Shown piece by piece: positions 10,495 through 22,430 of a DNA stretch of 64,000 nt. The notes under the pieces are model-generated. The model had not been told where the DNA came from and did no database searches. It worked only from the letters and a program-made list of their open reading frames with translations. A program made the position numbers and the translations under genes. Each line of letters opens with the position of its first letter. Within the stretch, counting starts at the first letter, position 1. The stretch is taken from contig NC_085137.1 of NCBI RefSeq assembly GCF_035046485.1, forward strand, positions 340,804,505-340,868,504, written 5' to 3'. This stretch comes from Aedes albopictus (lineage: Eukaryota > Arthropoda > Insecta > Diptera > Culicidae).

Positions 10495-10930
10495 TTGCCT
10501 TTCTCGTACACCAAAGTGTACTGAAAGGCTATATGATCACTCAAAAAAACGAATTTTTGATAGGAGGCTCAGAGGGCCAAGTCACATATACCAATAAGCT
10601 CAGTTCAACGAATTGAGATGATGTCTGTATGTGTGTATGTATGTTTGTGTACAAAAAGGTCACTCACTTTTAAGGCACTTCCCATTGGCCGATTTCTCGG
10701 ATTATAGCTCGAATCAAACCGGAATTTTACCGCATTGTTGCTATTAAAAATGGTCCGGATCGGTCAAGGCGTTCCGGAGTTATGGCCATTTGAGTGATCC
10801 GGACCAGCACCGGTAGAACTGGCCACATATAAAACTGAACCAAGTCCCCGACCAAGCCCCATCATGCGACACATCAAACTGCGGCGATTTTTATAACCTT
10901 CAGCATGGTTGACAAATTTTGTGCGGATAT
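10495..10930 (+). repeat. dispersed repeat with GCCTTTCTCGTACAC head and TGTATG tract
   Basis: Starts with a short hairpin, GCCTTTCTCGTACAC followed by GTGTACTGAAAGGC, then CTATATGATCACTC, a GATGTCTGTATGTGTGTATG tract and GTTATGGCCATTTGAGTGATCC. I recognise this as a widespread mosquito repeat from its opening hairpin and TGTATG tract. Its class is not evident from sequence alone. Confidence 0.5.
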
Positions 10931-10934
10931 TAAC

Positions 10935-12130
10935 ACAGGAGACCAAAGATTCTACGATGTCGGTCCAAAATTCAAGATGGCGGTCTAAAATCCAAAATGG
11001 CGGCTCCAAATTCAAGATGGCGGCTGTATAATGAAGTTTTAAGCCCTAAACCATGCAATATGGGTATATTTTGTATGGGGAAGATGTTTGGAGTCCAATA
11101 ATGGCGACCATAATATTCAAGATGGCGGTCTAAAATCCAAGATGGCGCCTCCAATTCAAGATGGCGGCTGTTTAATGGAGTTTTAGGCACTAAAACCATG
11201 TAACATGGGTGTATTTTGTATGGGGAAGATGCCTGGAGTCCATAAATGGCGATCTGAGTATCCAAGATGGTGGTCTAAAATTCAAGATGGCGACTCCAAA
11301 TTCAATATGGCGGCTGTAGACGGAGTTTAAGGACAAGGTATTTGGAGTACATTGCTCAAAATTTCTAGAGCACCGTTTTTTAGAACCGTTGAACGGATTT
11401 GGATGAAAATGCATCACGCTATTGACAACCACTGAACAATTAGCGTGATGCATTTTCATGCAAATCCGTTCAACGGTTCTAAAAAACGGTGCTCTAGAAA
11501 TTTTGAGCTATGTACTCCAAATACCTTGTCCTTAAGGCTTTAAACCATGCAATAAGGGTATATTTTGTATGGGATAGATGTCCGGTGTTCAAAAATGACG
11601 ACCTGAACATTCAAGATGGCGTTCTTAAATTCAAGATGGCGGCTTCAAATTCAAGATGGAGGCTGTTTAAATGAGTTTTAGACCCTAAAACTATGCAATA
11701 TGGGTACATTTGGTATGGCGGGCTAAAATCCAAGATGGCGGCTCCAAATTCAAGATGGCGGTTGTTTAGTGGAGTTTTTGGCTCTAACACCTTGCAATAA
11801 GAATATATTTTGTATGGGCAAGATGTCCGGACTCCAAAAATGGTGACCTGAATATCCAAGATGGCGGCTCCAAATTCAAGATGATGGTTGTAAAATGGAG
11901 TTTTTGACTCTAAAACCATGCAATATGGTTATAATTTGTATGGTAAAGGTGTCCGGAGTCCAAAAATGGCAACCTGAATAAGATAGCGGTCTAAAATACA
12001 AAATGGCGGCTCTAAATTCAAGATGGCGGCTGTATAACGGAGTTTTAGGCCCTAAAACCATGCAAGAAGGGTATATTTTGTATGGGGAAAATGTCCGGAG
12101 GCCAAAAATGGCAAACTGAACGGACTTAAA
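10935..12130. repeat. tandem array, about 145 bp unit rich in AAGATGGCGGC
   Basis: About seven imperfect units. Each contains two or three AAGATGGCGGC words, GGAGTTTTAGGC, CCTAAAACCATGCAATATGG, GTATATTTTGTATGGGGAAG and ATGTCCGGAGTCCAAAAATG. ORFs in the array repeat the same peptide (LEFGAAILDFRPPS) because the unit is periodic and are not considered genes. One unit is interrupted by a TTAA MITE at 11331-11531. Confidence 0.85.
11331..11531. mobile_element. TTAA palindromic MITE, copy 2 (best preserved)
   Basis: 201-bp nearly perfect palindrome starting GGACAAGGTATTTGGAGTAC. It is flanked by TTAA at 11327-11330 and 11532-11535. It lies inside a tandem unit whose neighbours read GGAGTTTTAGGC uninterrupted, so the unoccupied site is visible in the same array. 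The loop is about 20 bp (around ACAACCACTGAACAATTAG). Confidence 0.9.
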
Positions 12131-12269
12131 TCCAAAATTGCAGCTTTTTGTTATGGTGAAATGGGAGAGCGTCCAGGTGCATTTTTGACTCGCATTTTTG
12201 AGATCTCGTCATCCACAAAACGCCCAAAAACGAAAATGCTACTCAATGTGAGCAAGGCTCTCTCTCTTT

Positions 12270-12472
12270 GCTTGGCGTAACGTCCTCACTGGGACAAAGC
12301 CTGCTTCTCAGCTTAGTGTTCTATGAGCACTTCCACAGTTTTTAACTGAGAGCTTCCTCTGCCAATGACCATTTTGCATGTGTATATCGTGTGGCAGGCA
12401 CGAAGATACTCTATGCCCAAGGAAGTCAAGGAAATTTCCTTTACGAAAAGATCCTGGACCGACCGGGAATGA
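12270..12472 (-). mobile_element. Feilai-type SINE, 5'-truncated
   Basis: Reverse complement of the 3' three-quarters of the SINE complete at 23309-23584 and 32005-32287. It includes the TTGGCGTAACGTCCTCACTG tail region, GTTCTATGAGCACTTCCACAG, CCAATGACCATTTTGCATGT, the GATACTCTATGCCCAAGG block and GATCCTGGACCGACCGGGAA. It breaks off inside box B, so the internal promoter is lost. Confidence 0.85.
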
Positions 12473-12774
12473 ATGAGCAAGGCTACTCATTGCTTTTCCA
12501 GCTCTGTTTGTTGTTTAGATGATGAGATCCGTGCTTTCGGTATTTGCAAGGCAGCCATTGAGACTGCCATCTTTGGATTCGCTCATATATGTCCTTAAGA
12601 TATATAGGCGCGAACATCAAAGCTACATAAACGATATGATTTCTGGTGCCATGTAATAGATTTTTGATTAACGTATGAAAGTGCGATATTCATCAATATG
12701 TCACATGAGTTTTGTTGAAATGTATTTTCGAAGGCACGAGAAAGGCGCTATCACCGCTAGGTGGATTAATTAGA

Positions 12775-12905
12775 GTTTTTGTCCTTATTAACGAGATTTT
12801 TTACCCTAGGCTAGTTCATCTCGGGACCCACGCTTTACTTCCCTTCCGAAGGAAGAACTCACATTTTGTGAGTTTGTCGGGAGTGGGATTCGATACCAGG
12901 TTTTC
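12775..12905 (-). mobile_element. tRNA-derived SINE (GATGGTTAAAGC family), copy 3, truncated
   Basis: Reverse complement of the SINE body: ACGAGATTTTTTACCCTAGG, CATCTCGGGACCCACGCTTT, CTTCCGAAGGAAGAACTCAC, TGAGTTTGTCGGGAGTGGGA and TTCGATACCAGG. It ends in box B, so box A is missing. Confidence 0.8.
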
Positions 12906-13420
12906 CCGGACTTTGTTCCAGGATTTATCTTGAGATTTTTTCAAACATTTTTTCCGAGCACTTTCCAGAGAGTTTTTTAGAAATATTCCGTGGATTACTC
13001 CCAAATTTCCTCGAGAGACTCTAGAGCTTTTTTTCTTCTAGTATGTTATCTAAAATTAACCCAGCATTTTCCACGGTTTCTACCCAAGATCTACCCTTCA
13101 ATCCTACATATGTTTTTTTCCGGTTTACTATTAAAATTCCTTCAGGGACTCCTTTAAGGATTATTTCGTGGATACCTCCTGAGTTTTCTTGAAAGGTTTT
13201 CTCGAGATTCCACTATAAATGTTTTTTAGAATTTCTACAAACATCATTCCTTTGATTCCTCTGGGAATTGCATTTAATTCGCCCAGAAATCTCTACTAAG
13301 TTCTTCAGATATTATTTAGAGATAATTCTGTGGATTATTTTCTTAATTGATCCTTTACCTGCATACTTCAGGTGTTCTTTTTATGATTCCTACAATGTGA
13401 TGTAGGGAATCGTTTTCAAG
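12906..13420. repeat. eroded GGAATTCC/CTCC satellite
   Basis: Loosely periodic 12-bp-like words (TTTCCGAGCACTTTCC, ATTCCTTCAGGGACTCC, GAATTTCTACAAACATC) resembling the better arrays further right. Too decayed to give a consensus. Confidence 0.45.
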
Positions 13421-13829
13421 AGAATGAATATAAACAAGAAGTGAATGTATTAGCAAAAGAATTCTGCTAACATTGACAGTTGATCTGCACCAAAAAAAAA
13501 GTTCCTAATAGTTTGAAAGCTGAGGATTTTTTTTTTTTTTTGATATGCTCAATTTAAAATCGTCAAAATAGTAACTTACATCCCTTTGCATCTGGGTCCC
13601 TCAATTGTTATGGATAAAAAATGTGGAATTTTGGAAATAATTTCTCGTAAACTGTTGTGTATTCTTGATAAAAAAAAATTCTAGATGATATTGTTAAGAA
13701 ATATCTGGAGGTATTTTTGATGCAGTTCCAAGGAACTTCATCTAAAATTAGTGGAATATTCTAGAATGTTCTAGTAGAATCTACAGAGGATGTTTACTCT
13801 AACTGAGCTCCAGAAGAACAGGATATTTA
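13421..13829. other. non-coding, nothing recognised
   Basis: AT-rich with homopolymer runs. No ORF, RNA or bounded element. Confidence 0.35.
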
Positions 13830-13836
13830 GTTAAAG

Positions 13837-14129
13837 CACAGATAACAGACGTTCATGATAGTATATGATATGTGTGTAAACCCTTTCAAACGCCATGCCA
13901 TTTCAATGAGGAAACCTAACTGGCAACCATTTAGAGATGGCGCAATGATCGCATTCATAGCGCTTGAGTGCAAATGACAAACGCAAGCAGTCCTCTGTGA
14001 GATTGAGATAACCATTACTACAATGGTTCGCTGTATAGATGGAAGCAGTGGCCAAGGTATATGGTTTTTCCAGTTTTTACACACGTTTCGAGTAAAATTT
14101 TGTTCTAGGATAAACATCTGTTATCTGTG
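13837..14129. mobile_element. TIR element with 7-bp target duplication, 293 bp
   Basis: Starts CACAGATAACAGACGTT; the reverse complement of the right end is CACAGATAACAGATGTT. Flanked by GTTAAAG at 13830-13836 and 14130-14136. A 7-bp duplication does not point clearly to one superfamily. The interior ORF on the minus strand covers the ends and is not a gene. Confidence 0.75.
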
Positions 14130-14136
14130 GTTAAAG

Positions 14137-15390
14137 AATAAATAGTGAAATTAATTGAAATTTTAGATTCTGTGTTACGATTTAACGAAGGCTACTGACA
14201 AAAATATTGGCAAATCAGTAAGAATTGGCACTGAAACACAATGCTAAGTGTTCAATCATACACGCTTCACGCTCATTCCAAGCTCAAATTGTTATATAAC
14301 GATCCTCAAGATGAGAGGCGAATAAATTTTCAAGCACATTTTATCGCAATCGCCTATGATGACAATTTACCTTCCATGCGGTGTTTATTATTGTTTGCAG
14401 TTGTGGGGTTGTGGGACAAAATGCTCGGGCGCCATCATCGTCGTTCACAAACCCCAAGCGCACTTGGAGGAGGAAGCAAAACCAATGACGAAGTTGTAAT
14501 TTATTTGCATATATATTCGCGTCTATGGACCGCTGAAAAACAAGTTTGAATCTTTGTGCAAAATTATCGCTGGGGGAGGTCGCATATCTTACTTTTCTTC
14601 ATTCGCAATTCCCCCGCCCTCGCACTCTAGTGCTATTTCTGGGATGGGATCCGTACATACCTGTATCAAAGCACTTTTCTCTCGAGTTGCAAACCATGGC
14701 GGCTTTGAAGTTCACCACATGTTTTACGTAGGATACCTACGTACCCTGCCACCCTGTCTTCACCAAGTGCCAGGCAGTGTTGATACAGTCGGATGGCGGC
14801 GGCGCAGAGTGCAAACAAAGAGTCTCATTTCACGGTTTTCCAGCGAAAGAATTCCAATACCCACACGTTCCAACTCTTTTTTTTTTAGACTGGACATCGT
14901 CGTCATACCCTCCGCCACAGCACATTGCTTCGGTCGGTATCAATTACCAGGCGATTCGCATCTCCATCTGTCTCGAGGTCTCGAGGTCCGCGTACGAAGC
15001 AAATGCCGTTTGCTTTTTTGCCGTTGATGGAAAATGTCTGTATAGTGAGTGGAAAGGCAATGTGGCCACAGTAGAAGTGCAAAAAGAAAAATTTGATCAT
15101 TTGCGGCTGAGCTGAAACCAGTTCTAAGATGCTTGGTAGTAAGTAGGCAAGGCACTCGGAAGCGATGTGTGTGATATCACATTTGCAATCAAACAGCCGG
15201 ACCTTTGGCTCGTGACAAGTGCACTCGCCTTGAATCTGACTCGACGTCGTGCATTCGTTACGAACATACACAATTTCTTACAAGCAACACGTTTTCTCCA
15301 TTAACCAAGGTTATTTTAACTGCAAAAGCAATCTGCAGAGGTCGTTCATCAATGAGATAGAGCATCTGTTACAGCCTACAGTAGGCTTGT
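14137..15390. other. low-copy-looking DNA with unexplained overlapping ORFs
   Basis: Less AT-rich than its surroundings, without visible repeat structure. Overlapping ORFs at 14554-15027 and 14777-15115 (+) and 14903-15271 (-) have no domain, signal peptide or repeat that I recognise, and no convincing splice context. They are more likely chance ORFs in GC-richer DNA. Possible low-copy intronic or regulatory DNA. Confidence 0.3.
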
Positions 15391-15394
15391 TCTT

Positions 15395-15830
15395 TTCCTT
15401 CTTGGAGTAACGTCTCGTAACTCGAATAAAGCCTGCTTCTCAGCGTAGAGTTCTTGGGTACTTCCACAAACGTCCCAAATGGAGGATAACGTGCCTCTGG
15501 AGCCGGCCTTCTGATATGGGAATTTCCATGGTGATCTTCATGGCACAAATTTCCCAAATGGAGGAGAACGTGCCTCTGGAGCCGACCTACTGATACCTGA
15601 TGGTGATCTACTAAGAACTTTCGCTGCCAATGATCATTTTTCATATGTTTCACTGTGTGATTTACTCTATACCCAAAGAAGTTTAGAAAAATTGTAATAT
15701 TTGGTTTAATATTAAATATCTATTACGAAAAGTTTTAAGACCGATTAAGAATTGAACTCGTCATCCTCAGCAAGGTCGTCCTGAATACCCAACCCACACT
15801 TCGGATGTATGGTATGTTTTGCGAGTGGGG
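15395..15830 (-). mobile_element. diverged Feilai-type SINE carrying an inserted repeat
   Basis: The SINE tail (GGAGTAACGTCTCGTAACTC, GCCTGCTTCTCAGCG) is at 15405-15470. The middle (CTGCCAATGATCATTTTTCA, TTTACTCTATACCCAAAG) follows at 15625-15680. The box B side (ATTGAACTCGTCATCCTCAGC) is at 15750-15790. Between them, 15475-15605 holds two copies of a unit, AACGTGCCTCTGGAGCCG, matching the flanks of the hAT element at 5598-6735. Confidence 0.65.
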
Positions 15831-15839
15831 CAGTCAACA

Positions 15840-16818
15840 CTTGTAACAAATTACTTCACATGCTAGAAATGCTCGTTCTTTAAAAATTCAAATGTGAGTT
15901 CATAGTTTGTTAGCTCCAAGCAAGTTGCCGAAAGCAACTAAGTTTCTAGTAGCACTAAATTGCTCAGAAACCCATTTCCTCCTATATTTGCATACTCGGG
16001 CATTTTGCAATGGCAATTTAGGAGTTTAGTCAAGTATCGCTACCAAAACCATAGCGAGTACGGTGATTTTGTTCACGCTTCACGTATTTATCAGGATGTG
16101 CAAGAAGAATTCACGCTTGGCTACCTCAATTGAGTTTCGCTACCGTAAAAAACGCGTATCGGATATGTATTCCTATTGAATCCTATCCAACTCAATATAA
16201 CTCTATAAACAAACCGTATCCGTAGAAAAAAAAAACACCTTTTATACATGAAAAAAAAGATAATCTATTCGCGATGCCAAAATAAAAATGAACCTGACAT
16301 TTAAACAATTAAATGTTAATCGAATTCCCTAACCTTGACCGCGCACAGGCACGCTCACACCAAAGACAAAGCTCCCATTTCAAAACGGTTTGAATGAAAA
16401 AAGCCAGCCAGCCACCCGAATGGCAAACAGGTTACCTTCATTCATTGTCGAATGCGTGAAAAAAAAAACCGGATCACTTTGAGGCAGATGGATACCTAAA
16501 TGCCACGCCAATGGTGTGGTCATTATTTACTGAACCGGTATCATTTGATTGTGAAATTTAAATTGAATTTTAGCATTGATACCGATATATGTCATATCCT
16601 TGATAGAGAGAATCTACTCCAAATGTTTGATATTTGATTGGATTTATTGATAAACGGTTAATAAAAGCAAACTACTTAGAAAGCACCACAAAATTATTTC
16701 GCCATGAGCTACAACGCTATTGACCGCAGCATTTGATTGGATTGGTGTATAGTAAACCAATAATAGATGAGACGCAACTAGCTAGCACAAGATATGCATT
16801 TGAGGTGATGAGACAACT
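15840..16818. other. non-coding, nothing recognised
   Basis: AT-rich. No ORF, no bounded repeat and no RNA gene could be supported. Confidence 0.35.
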
Positions 16819-16989
16819 ATCAAAGTCAAGGGCGTAGCCAGGGGGGGGGGGGGGCAGGAGGGGGGCCGTGGCCCCCCCCTGACCGAGCAACTATATTCTA
16901 ACTTAACCGGAAAACTTAGATGATCAGAGCTGTTTTTGACTAGTAAAAATATAATTCTCCTGCATCCTCGTATTTTTTTTTTAATGTAT

Positions 16990-19644
16990 GCAGGAATTCC
17001 TTCGGAAATTCTTGGAGAAATATCTTCGAAAATTCCTGGGGGTATTCCTTCGGAAATGCCTGGAGGAATTACTTTGGAAATTCCTGAAGGAATTCTATCC
17101 AAAATTCCTGGAGGAATCCCTTCGCGAATTCCTGGAAGAATTCCATCGAAAATTTCTGAAGGAATTCCTTCGGAAATTCCTTCGGAAATTCCTGGAGCAA
17201 TTCCTTCGGAAATTCCTGGAGGAGTTCCTTAGGCAGTTCCTTGGGAAAATCTTGAATTAATACCTTCGGAGATTCCTGGAGGATTTTTTTTTTAAGAAAT
17301 CCATAGAGAAATTCGTGAGGAAATCCTTAGGTGAATTCCTTACGAAATTCCTGGACAAAATAATTCCAAACTCCCTGGAGGAATGCTTATGGAAATTCCT
17401 GGAGGAATACCTTCGGAAATTGCTGGACGAATGTCATTGAAAATTCCTGGAGGAATTCCTTCGGAAAGTCCTGGAGGAATTCCTTCGGAAAGTCGTGGAG
17501 GATTTTTTTCGGAAATACTTTTTGTTTCGTTTTTTTGGAAATTCTAGCAGGAATTCCTTCGGAAATTCCAAGTGGAATTCCTGGAGCAATTTCTTCGGAA
17601 ATTCATTGAGGAACTCCTTCGGAAATTCCTGGAGGAATTCTTTCATAAATTTCGGGAGTAATTCCTTCGGAAATTGCTGGACGAATTCCTTTGGAATTCC
17701 AGGAGGAATTCCTTTAGGAATTCTTTCGGAAATTCCGGGAAGAATTCCTTCGGAAATTCCTGCAATAATTTCTTCGGCAATTACTGGAGGAATTCCTTCA
17801 GAAATTGCTGGACGAATTCTTTTGGAAATTCCTGGAGGAATTCCTTCGGAAATTCCTGGAGGAATTCCTTCAAAAATTCCTGGAGGAATTTTTTCGGAAA
17901 TTCTTTTAAGATTTTTTTTTGAAATTCCTGGAGGAATACCGTCGGAAATTCCTAGCAGAATTCCTTCGGAAAATCCTGAAGGAATTCTTTCGGAAATTCC
18001 GGGAGGAATTCCTTCGGAAATTCTATTAGGAATTCCTTCAAAAAATTCCAGGAGGAATTCTTTCAGAAATTTCGGTAGGATTTCTTTCGGAAATTGCTGG
18101 ACGAATTCCTTTGGAGATTCCCGGAGGAATTCATACGGAAATTCCAGGAGAAATTCCTTTAGGAATTCCTGGAGGAATTCTTTCGGAAATTCCTGAAGGA
18201 ATTCCATCGGAAATTGCTGGACGAATTCCATTGGAAATTCCTAGAGGAATTCCTTCCAAAATTCTTGGAGGAATCCCTCGCAAAATCCTGGAAGAATTCC
18301 TTCGGAAATTTCTGGAGAAATTCCATCGGAAATTCCTGAAGGACTTCATTCGGAAATTACTGGAGGAATTCCATCGAAAATTCCTTGGTGAGGTCCTTCA
18401 AAAAATCTTGGATGAATACTTTCGGAAATTTCTAAAGGAATTCTTTTGAAAATTCCGGGAGGAATTCCTTCGGAAATCGCTGGACGAATTTCTTTGGAGA
18501 TTCCTGGAGGAATTCATTCGGAAATTCCAGAAGGAATTTCTTTAGGAATTCCTGGAGGAATTCTTTCGGAAATTCCGGGAGGAATTGCTTCGGAAATTCC
18601 TGAAGCGATTCCTTCAAAAATTCCTGGAGGAATTCCTTAAAAAATTCCAGGAGGAATTCCTTCCAAAATTCTTGGAGGATTCCCTTCGCAAATTCCTGGA
18701 AGAATTCCTTCGGAAATTTCTGAAGGAATTCTTTCGGAAATTCCTGCAGGAATTCCTTCGGGAATTTCAGGAGGAGTTCCTTCGGAAATTCCTTGAAGAG
18801 TTCCCTCGAAAAATCTTGGATGAATACCTTCGGAAATTTTTGGAGGAATTCTTTCAGAAATCTATAGAGAAATTCCTGAGAAAATCCTTGGATGAATTCC
18901 TTAGGACATTCCTGGAAAAAAAATCATTCTAAACTTCTTAGAGGAATGCTTTTTATGATTCCTGGAGGAATTTCTTCGGAAATTACTGGACGAATTCCTT
19001 TAGAAATTCCAGGAGGAATTCCTTCGGAAATTGCTGGAATAATTTCTTTGGAAATTACTGGAAGAATTCCTTCGGAAATTCCTGGAGGTATTCTTTCGGA
19101 AACTCCAGGAGGAATTCCTTCAGAAATTCGTGGAGGTATTCCTTCGAAAATTCTTGGAGAAATTTTCTCGGAAAGTCTTTTTGGATTTTATTTTTGGAAA
19201 TTCCAAGAGGAATTCCCTCGAAAATACATGGAATTCCGTTAAGAATTCCTTCAAAAATTCCTGAAGGAATTCTTTCGGAAATTCCGGGAGGAATTCCTTC
19301 GGAAATTGCTGGACGAATTCGTTTGAAGATTCATGGAGGAATTCCTGCTGGAATTCTTTCGGAAATTCTTAGGGGAATTTCTTCTGAAATTCCTGGAGAA
19401 ATCCCTCCGGAATCTCTTGGATGCATTCCTTCTGAAATTCGTGGAGCAATTATTTCGGAAAATCCTGGAGGAATTCCTTCGGAGGAATTTCTTTAAAAAA
19501 ATCCCGGAGGAATTCCATTGGAAATTCCTGGAGAAACTGTTTTGGAAATTCCTGAAGGATTTTTTTTTTAAATTCCAGGAAGAATTCCTTCAGAAATTCC
19601 AGGAGAAATTCTGTCGGAAATTCCTGGAGAAATTCCTTTGCAAA
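16990..19644 (+). repeat. left arm of 24-bp satellite
   Basis: The consensus on the top strand is CCTTCGGAAATT followed by CCTGGAGGAATT, i.e. two related 12-mers. Well over a hundred imperfect unit copies are visible, with AAAATTCC, TTGCTGGACG and TTTTTTTT variants. Because 24 is a multiple of three and the unit lacks stops, it opens long ORFs in several frames and both strands (up to 265 codons, IPSEIPGG-like peptides). These are by-products of periodicity. Confidence 0.9.
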
Positions 19645-22430
19645 TTTCCAAAGGAATTTCTCCATAAATTTCCGATGTAATTCCACCAGGAATTTTGCGA
19701 AGGAATTCCTTCAGGATTTTCCGAATGAATTCCTCCATGTATTTCCGAGGGAAATACTCCAGGAACTTCCGGAGAAATTCCTCCCAGAAATTTCGGAAAA
19801 ATTCCTCCACAAATTTCTGGAGGAATTACTCTAGGAATTTCCGGAGGAATTCCTCCAGGAATTTCCGAAGGAATTTTCAAGGGAATTCCTCTTGGAATTT
19901 TCAAAGGATTTCCTCCTGGAATTTCCGAAGGAATTCCTTCATGAATGTTCGAAGAAATCCCTCCATGAATTTTCGAAGGAATTCCTCCATGAATTGCCGA
20001 ACAAATTCCTCCTCGAATTTTTCCAAGGAATTTCTGAAGGATTTTCCGAAGTAATGCCTCCATGAATTTCCGAAAGAATTCCTCCAGAAATTTTCCGACG
20101 GAATTCCTCTACGAATTTGCGAAGAAATTCCTCGAGGAATTTCCGGAGGAATTCCTCCAAGAATTTCCGAAAAAAATCTTCTAGGAATTTTCAAAGGAAT
20201 TCCTCTTGGAATTTTTAAAGGATGTCCTCCTGGAATTTCCGAAGGAATTCCTCCATGAATGTCCGAAGGAATTCCTCCATGAATTTCCGAATGAATTCCT
20301 CCAGGAATTTTGCGAAGGAATTTCTAAAGAATTTTCCGAAGAAATTCCTCGAGGAATTTCCGGAGGAATTCCTCCAGAAAATACCGAAGGAATTCCTCCA
20401 TGAATTTCCGAAGGAATTCCTCCAGGAATTTTGCGAAGGAAATCCTAAAGCATTTTCAGAAGGAGTTCCTCCATGAATTTCCGAAGGAATTGCTCCAGAA
20501 ATTTTCCGAAAGAATTCATTCACGAATTTCTGAAGAAATTCCTCCACGAATTTTCAAAGGAATTCCTCCAGGAATTTCCTGAGAAATTCCTCCATGAATT
20601 TCCGGATGAATTTCTTCAGAAATTTCCGGAGGAAATCCTCCAGGAATTTCCGAAGGAGATCCTCCAAGAACTTTCAAAGAAATTCCTTCTGCAATTTCCG
20701 AAGGAATTTCTCCTGGAATTTCCGAAGGAACTCCTCCTGGAATTTCCGAAGGAATTCCTGCAGTAATTTCCGGTGGAATTCCTCCAGGGATTTTCAAAGG
20801 AATTTCACCTGGAATTTTCAAAGGATTTCCTGACGGAATTTCTGAAGGAATTCTTTCATGAATGTCCGAAGGAATTCCACCAGGAATTTTCGAAAGAATT
20901 TCTCCAGGAATTCCTTCACGAATTTCCGAAGGAATTCCTCCATAAATTTCAGAAGGAATTCCTCCAGGACTTTTGCGAAGGAATCGCTCAAGGATTTTCT
21001 GAAGAAATTCCTCCATGAATTTCCGAAGGAATTACTCCAGGAATTCCCGAAGGAAATCCTCCACGAATTCTCGAAGGAATTCCTGCAAGAATTTCCGAGG
21101 GAACTCCTCCAGGATTTTCCCGAAGAATTCCTCCATGAGTTTCCGGAGGAATTTGTCCAGGAATTTCCGTAGGAATTCCTCCAGGAATTTTCAAAGGATT
21201 TTTTCCTGCATTTCCGAAGGAATTCCTCTACGAATTTCCATAGAAATCCCTCCCGGAATTTCCAAAGAAATTTCTTATGGATTTGCCTTGAAATACCTCC
21301 AAAAATTTCCGAATGAATTCCTCCAAAAATTTTTGACGGTTGTCCTCAAAAAATTTCCTTAGGATTTTCTCACATAATCCCCAAACGTGTTTCTGAACGA
21401 ATGTTTGAAGAAGTTTCTCAAGTTTTCGTAGGAGTTCCGCAATACATTTTTAAGGGAATTTCTTGAGGAATTTCCGACGAATCTTCTCAAGGATCTTTCG
21501 CTGGAATTCCTTGAGGAATTTCGTAGAGATTTATAAAAAAAAACCGAAAAACAATCCTCAACGAACTTATCAAAAAATTTCTCACGAAATTTCCGAAGGT
21601 ATTCCATAAGACATTTCAGACATATGTCAAAAAAATTTCCAAACGAACTCCTTTAACAATTTCCGAATTTTTCTTATCAAGGCATTTTTAAAGGAATTCT
21701 TCAAAGAATTTCCGAATGAGTTCCTCTAGGAAATAAAAAAAAATCACAAAAAGCATTTCTTCAGGAATTTCCGAAATATTTTTTCAAGGAAGTTTTGAAA
21801 GATTTTTAAAGAAATTCCTTATGGAATTTCAGAAGGGATATCTCATGAGACTTTTAGTGGAATTCTTTCAATATTTTCGAAAGAATTGCTTCAGGAATTT
21901 GGGAAGGAATTCTCACAGAAATTTCCGGATGAATTCCTCCAAGAATTTTTGAAGGTATTCCTCAAGGAATTTTCGGAAAAATTCCTCACGAAAACTCCGA
22001 AGGAGTTCCTCAAGGAATATTCTAAATCTATTTCAAAGAAATTCCTCAAGGAATTCCCGAAGAATCTTCTAAAGGAAATCGTAGAAGAATTCTCGAAGGA
22101 ATGTCTTATGGAATTCCTCAAGGAGCTTTAGAAATGCAGGAATTCCTCAAGAAATTTCTGAAGAATTTGTCGAGGAATTTCCGGTGGAATTTCTCAAGGA
22201 TTTTCGAAATAAATTCCTGAAATTATTTTTTAATTGATTCCTTTAAAAATTTCCGAATACATTCCTCTAGTAACTTCCAAAGATATTCCTCCAGGAATTT
22301 CCGAAGGAATTCCTCTAGAAATTTTCAAAGATTTTTTTCCGGTAATTCCGAAGGAATTAATTAAAGGATTTTTCGAAGAAATTTCTCCAAAAATTTCTTA
22401 GGGTATTCCTCAAGAAAAGGAATATTAGTT
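19645..22430 (-). repeat. right arm of 24-bp satellite, opposite orientation
   Basis: The top-strand consensus becomes CCTCCAGGAATT followed by TCCGAAGGAATT, the reverse complement of the left arm. The switch is a 15-bp perfect inverted pair, GGAGAAATTCCTTTG (19626-19640) and its complement (19649-19663), around an 8-bp spacer. Units decay progressively after about 21300 and become hard to follow past 22430. Confidence 0.9.

Noticed and set aside
10764..12061. Minus-strand ORFs with repeated LEFGAAILDFRPPS
   Set aside because: Translation of the 145-bp tandem unit; interrupted by a MITE and by stops, with no known domain.
14554..15115. Overlapping 157- and 112-codon ORFs as a candidate gene
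   Set aside because: No recognisable domain, no consistent frame, ORFs also on the opposite strand, and no splice or polyadenylation context; left as unexplained low-copy DNA.
17434..18231. 265-codon minus-strand ORF and 233-codon plus-strand ORF with collagen-like IPPGISEG/IPSEIPGG repeats
   Set aside because: They arise because the 24-bp satellite has no stop codon and a length divisible by three; ORFs appear on both strands and in several frames over the same bases, without start context or splice signals.
16990..22430. CRISPR array
   Set aside because: Units are contiguous without spacers, are imperfect, and lie in a eukaryotic transposon context.
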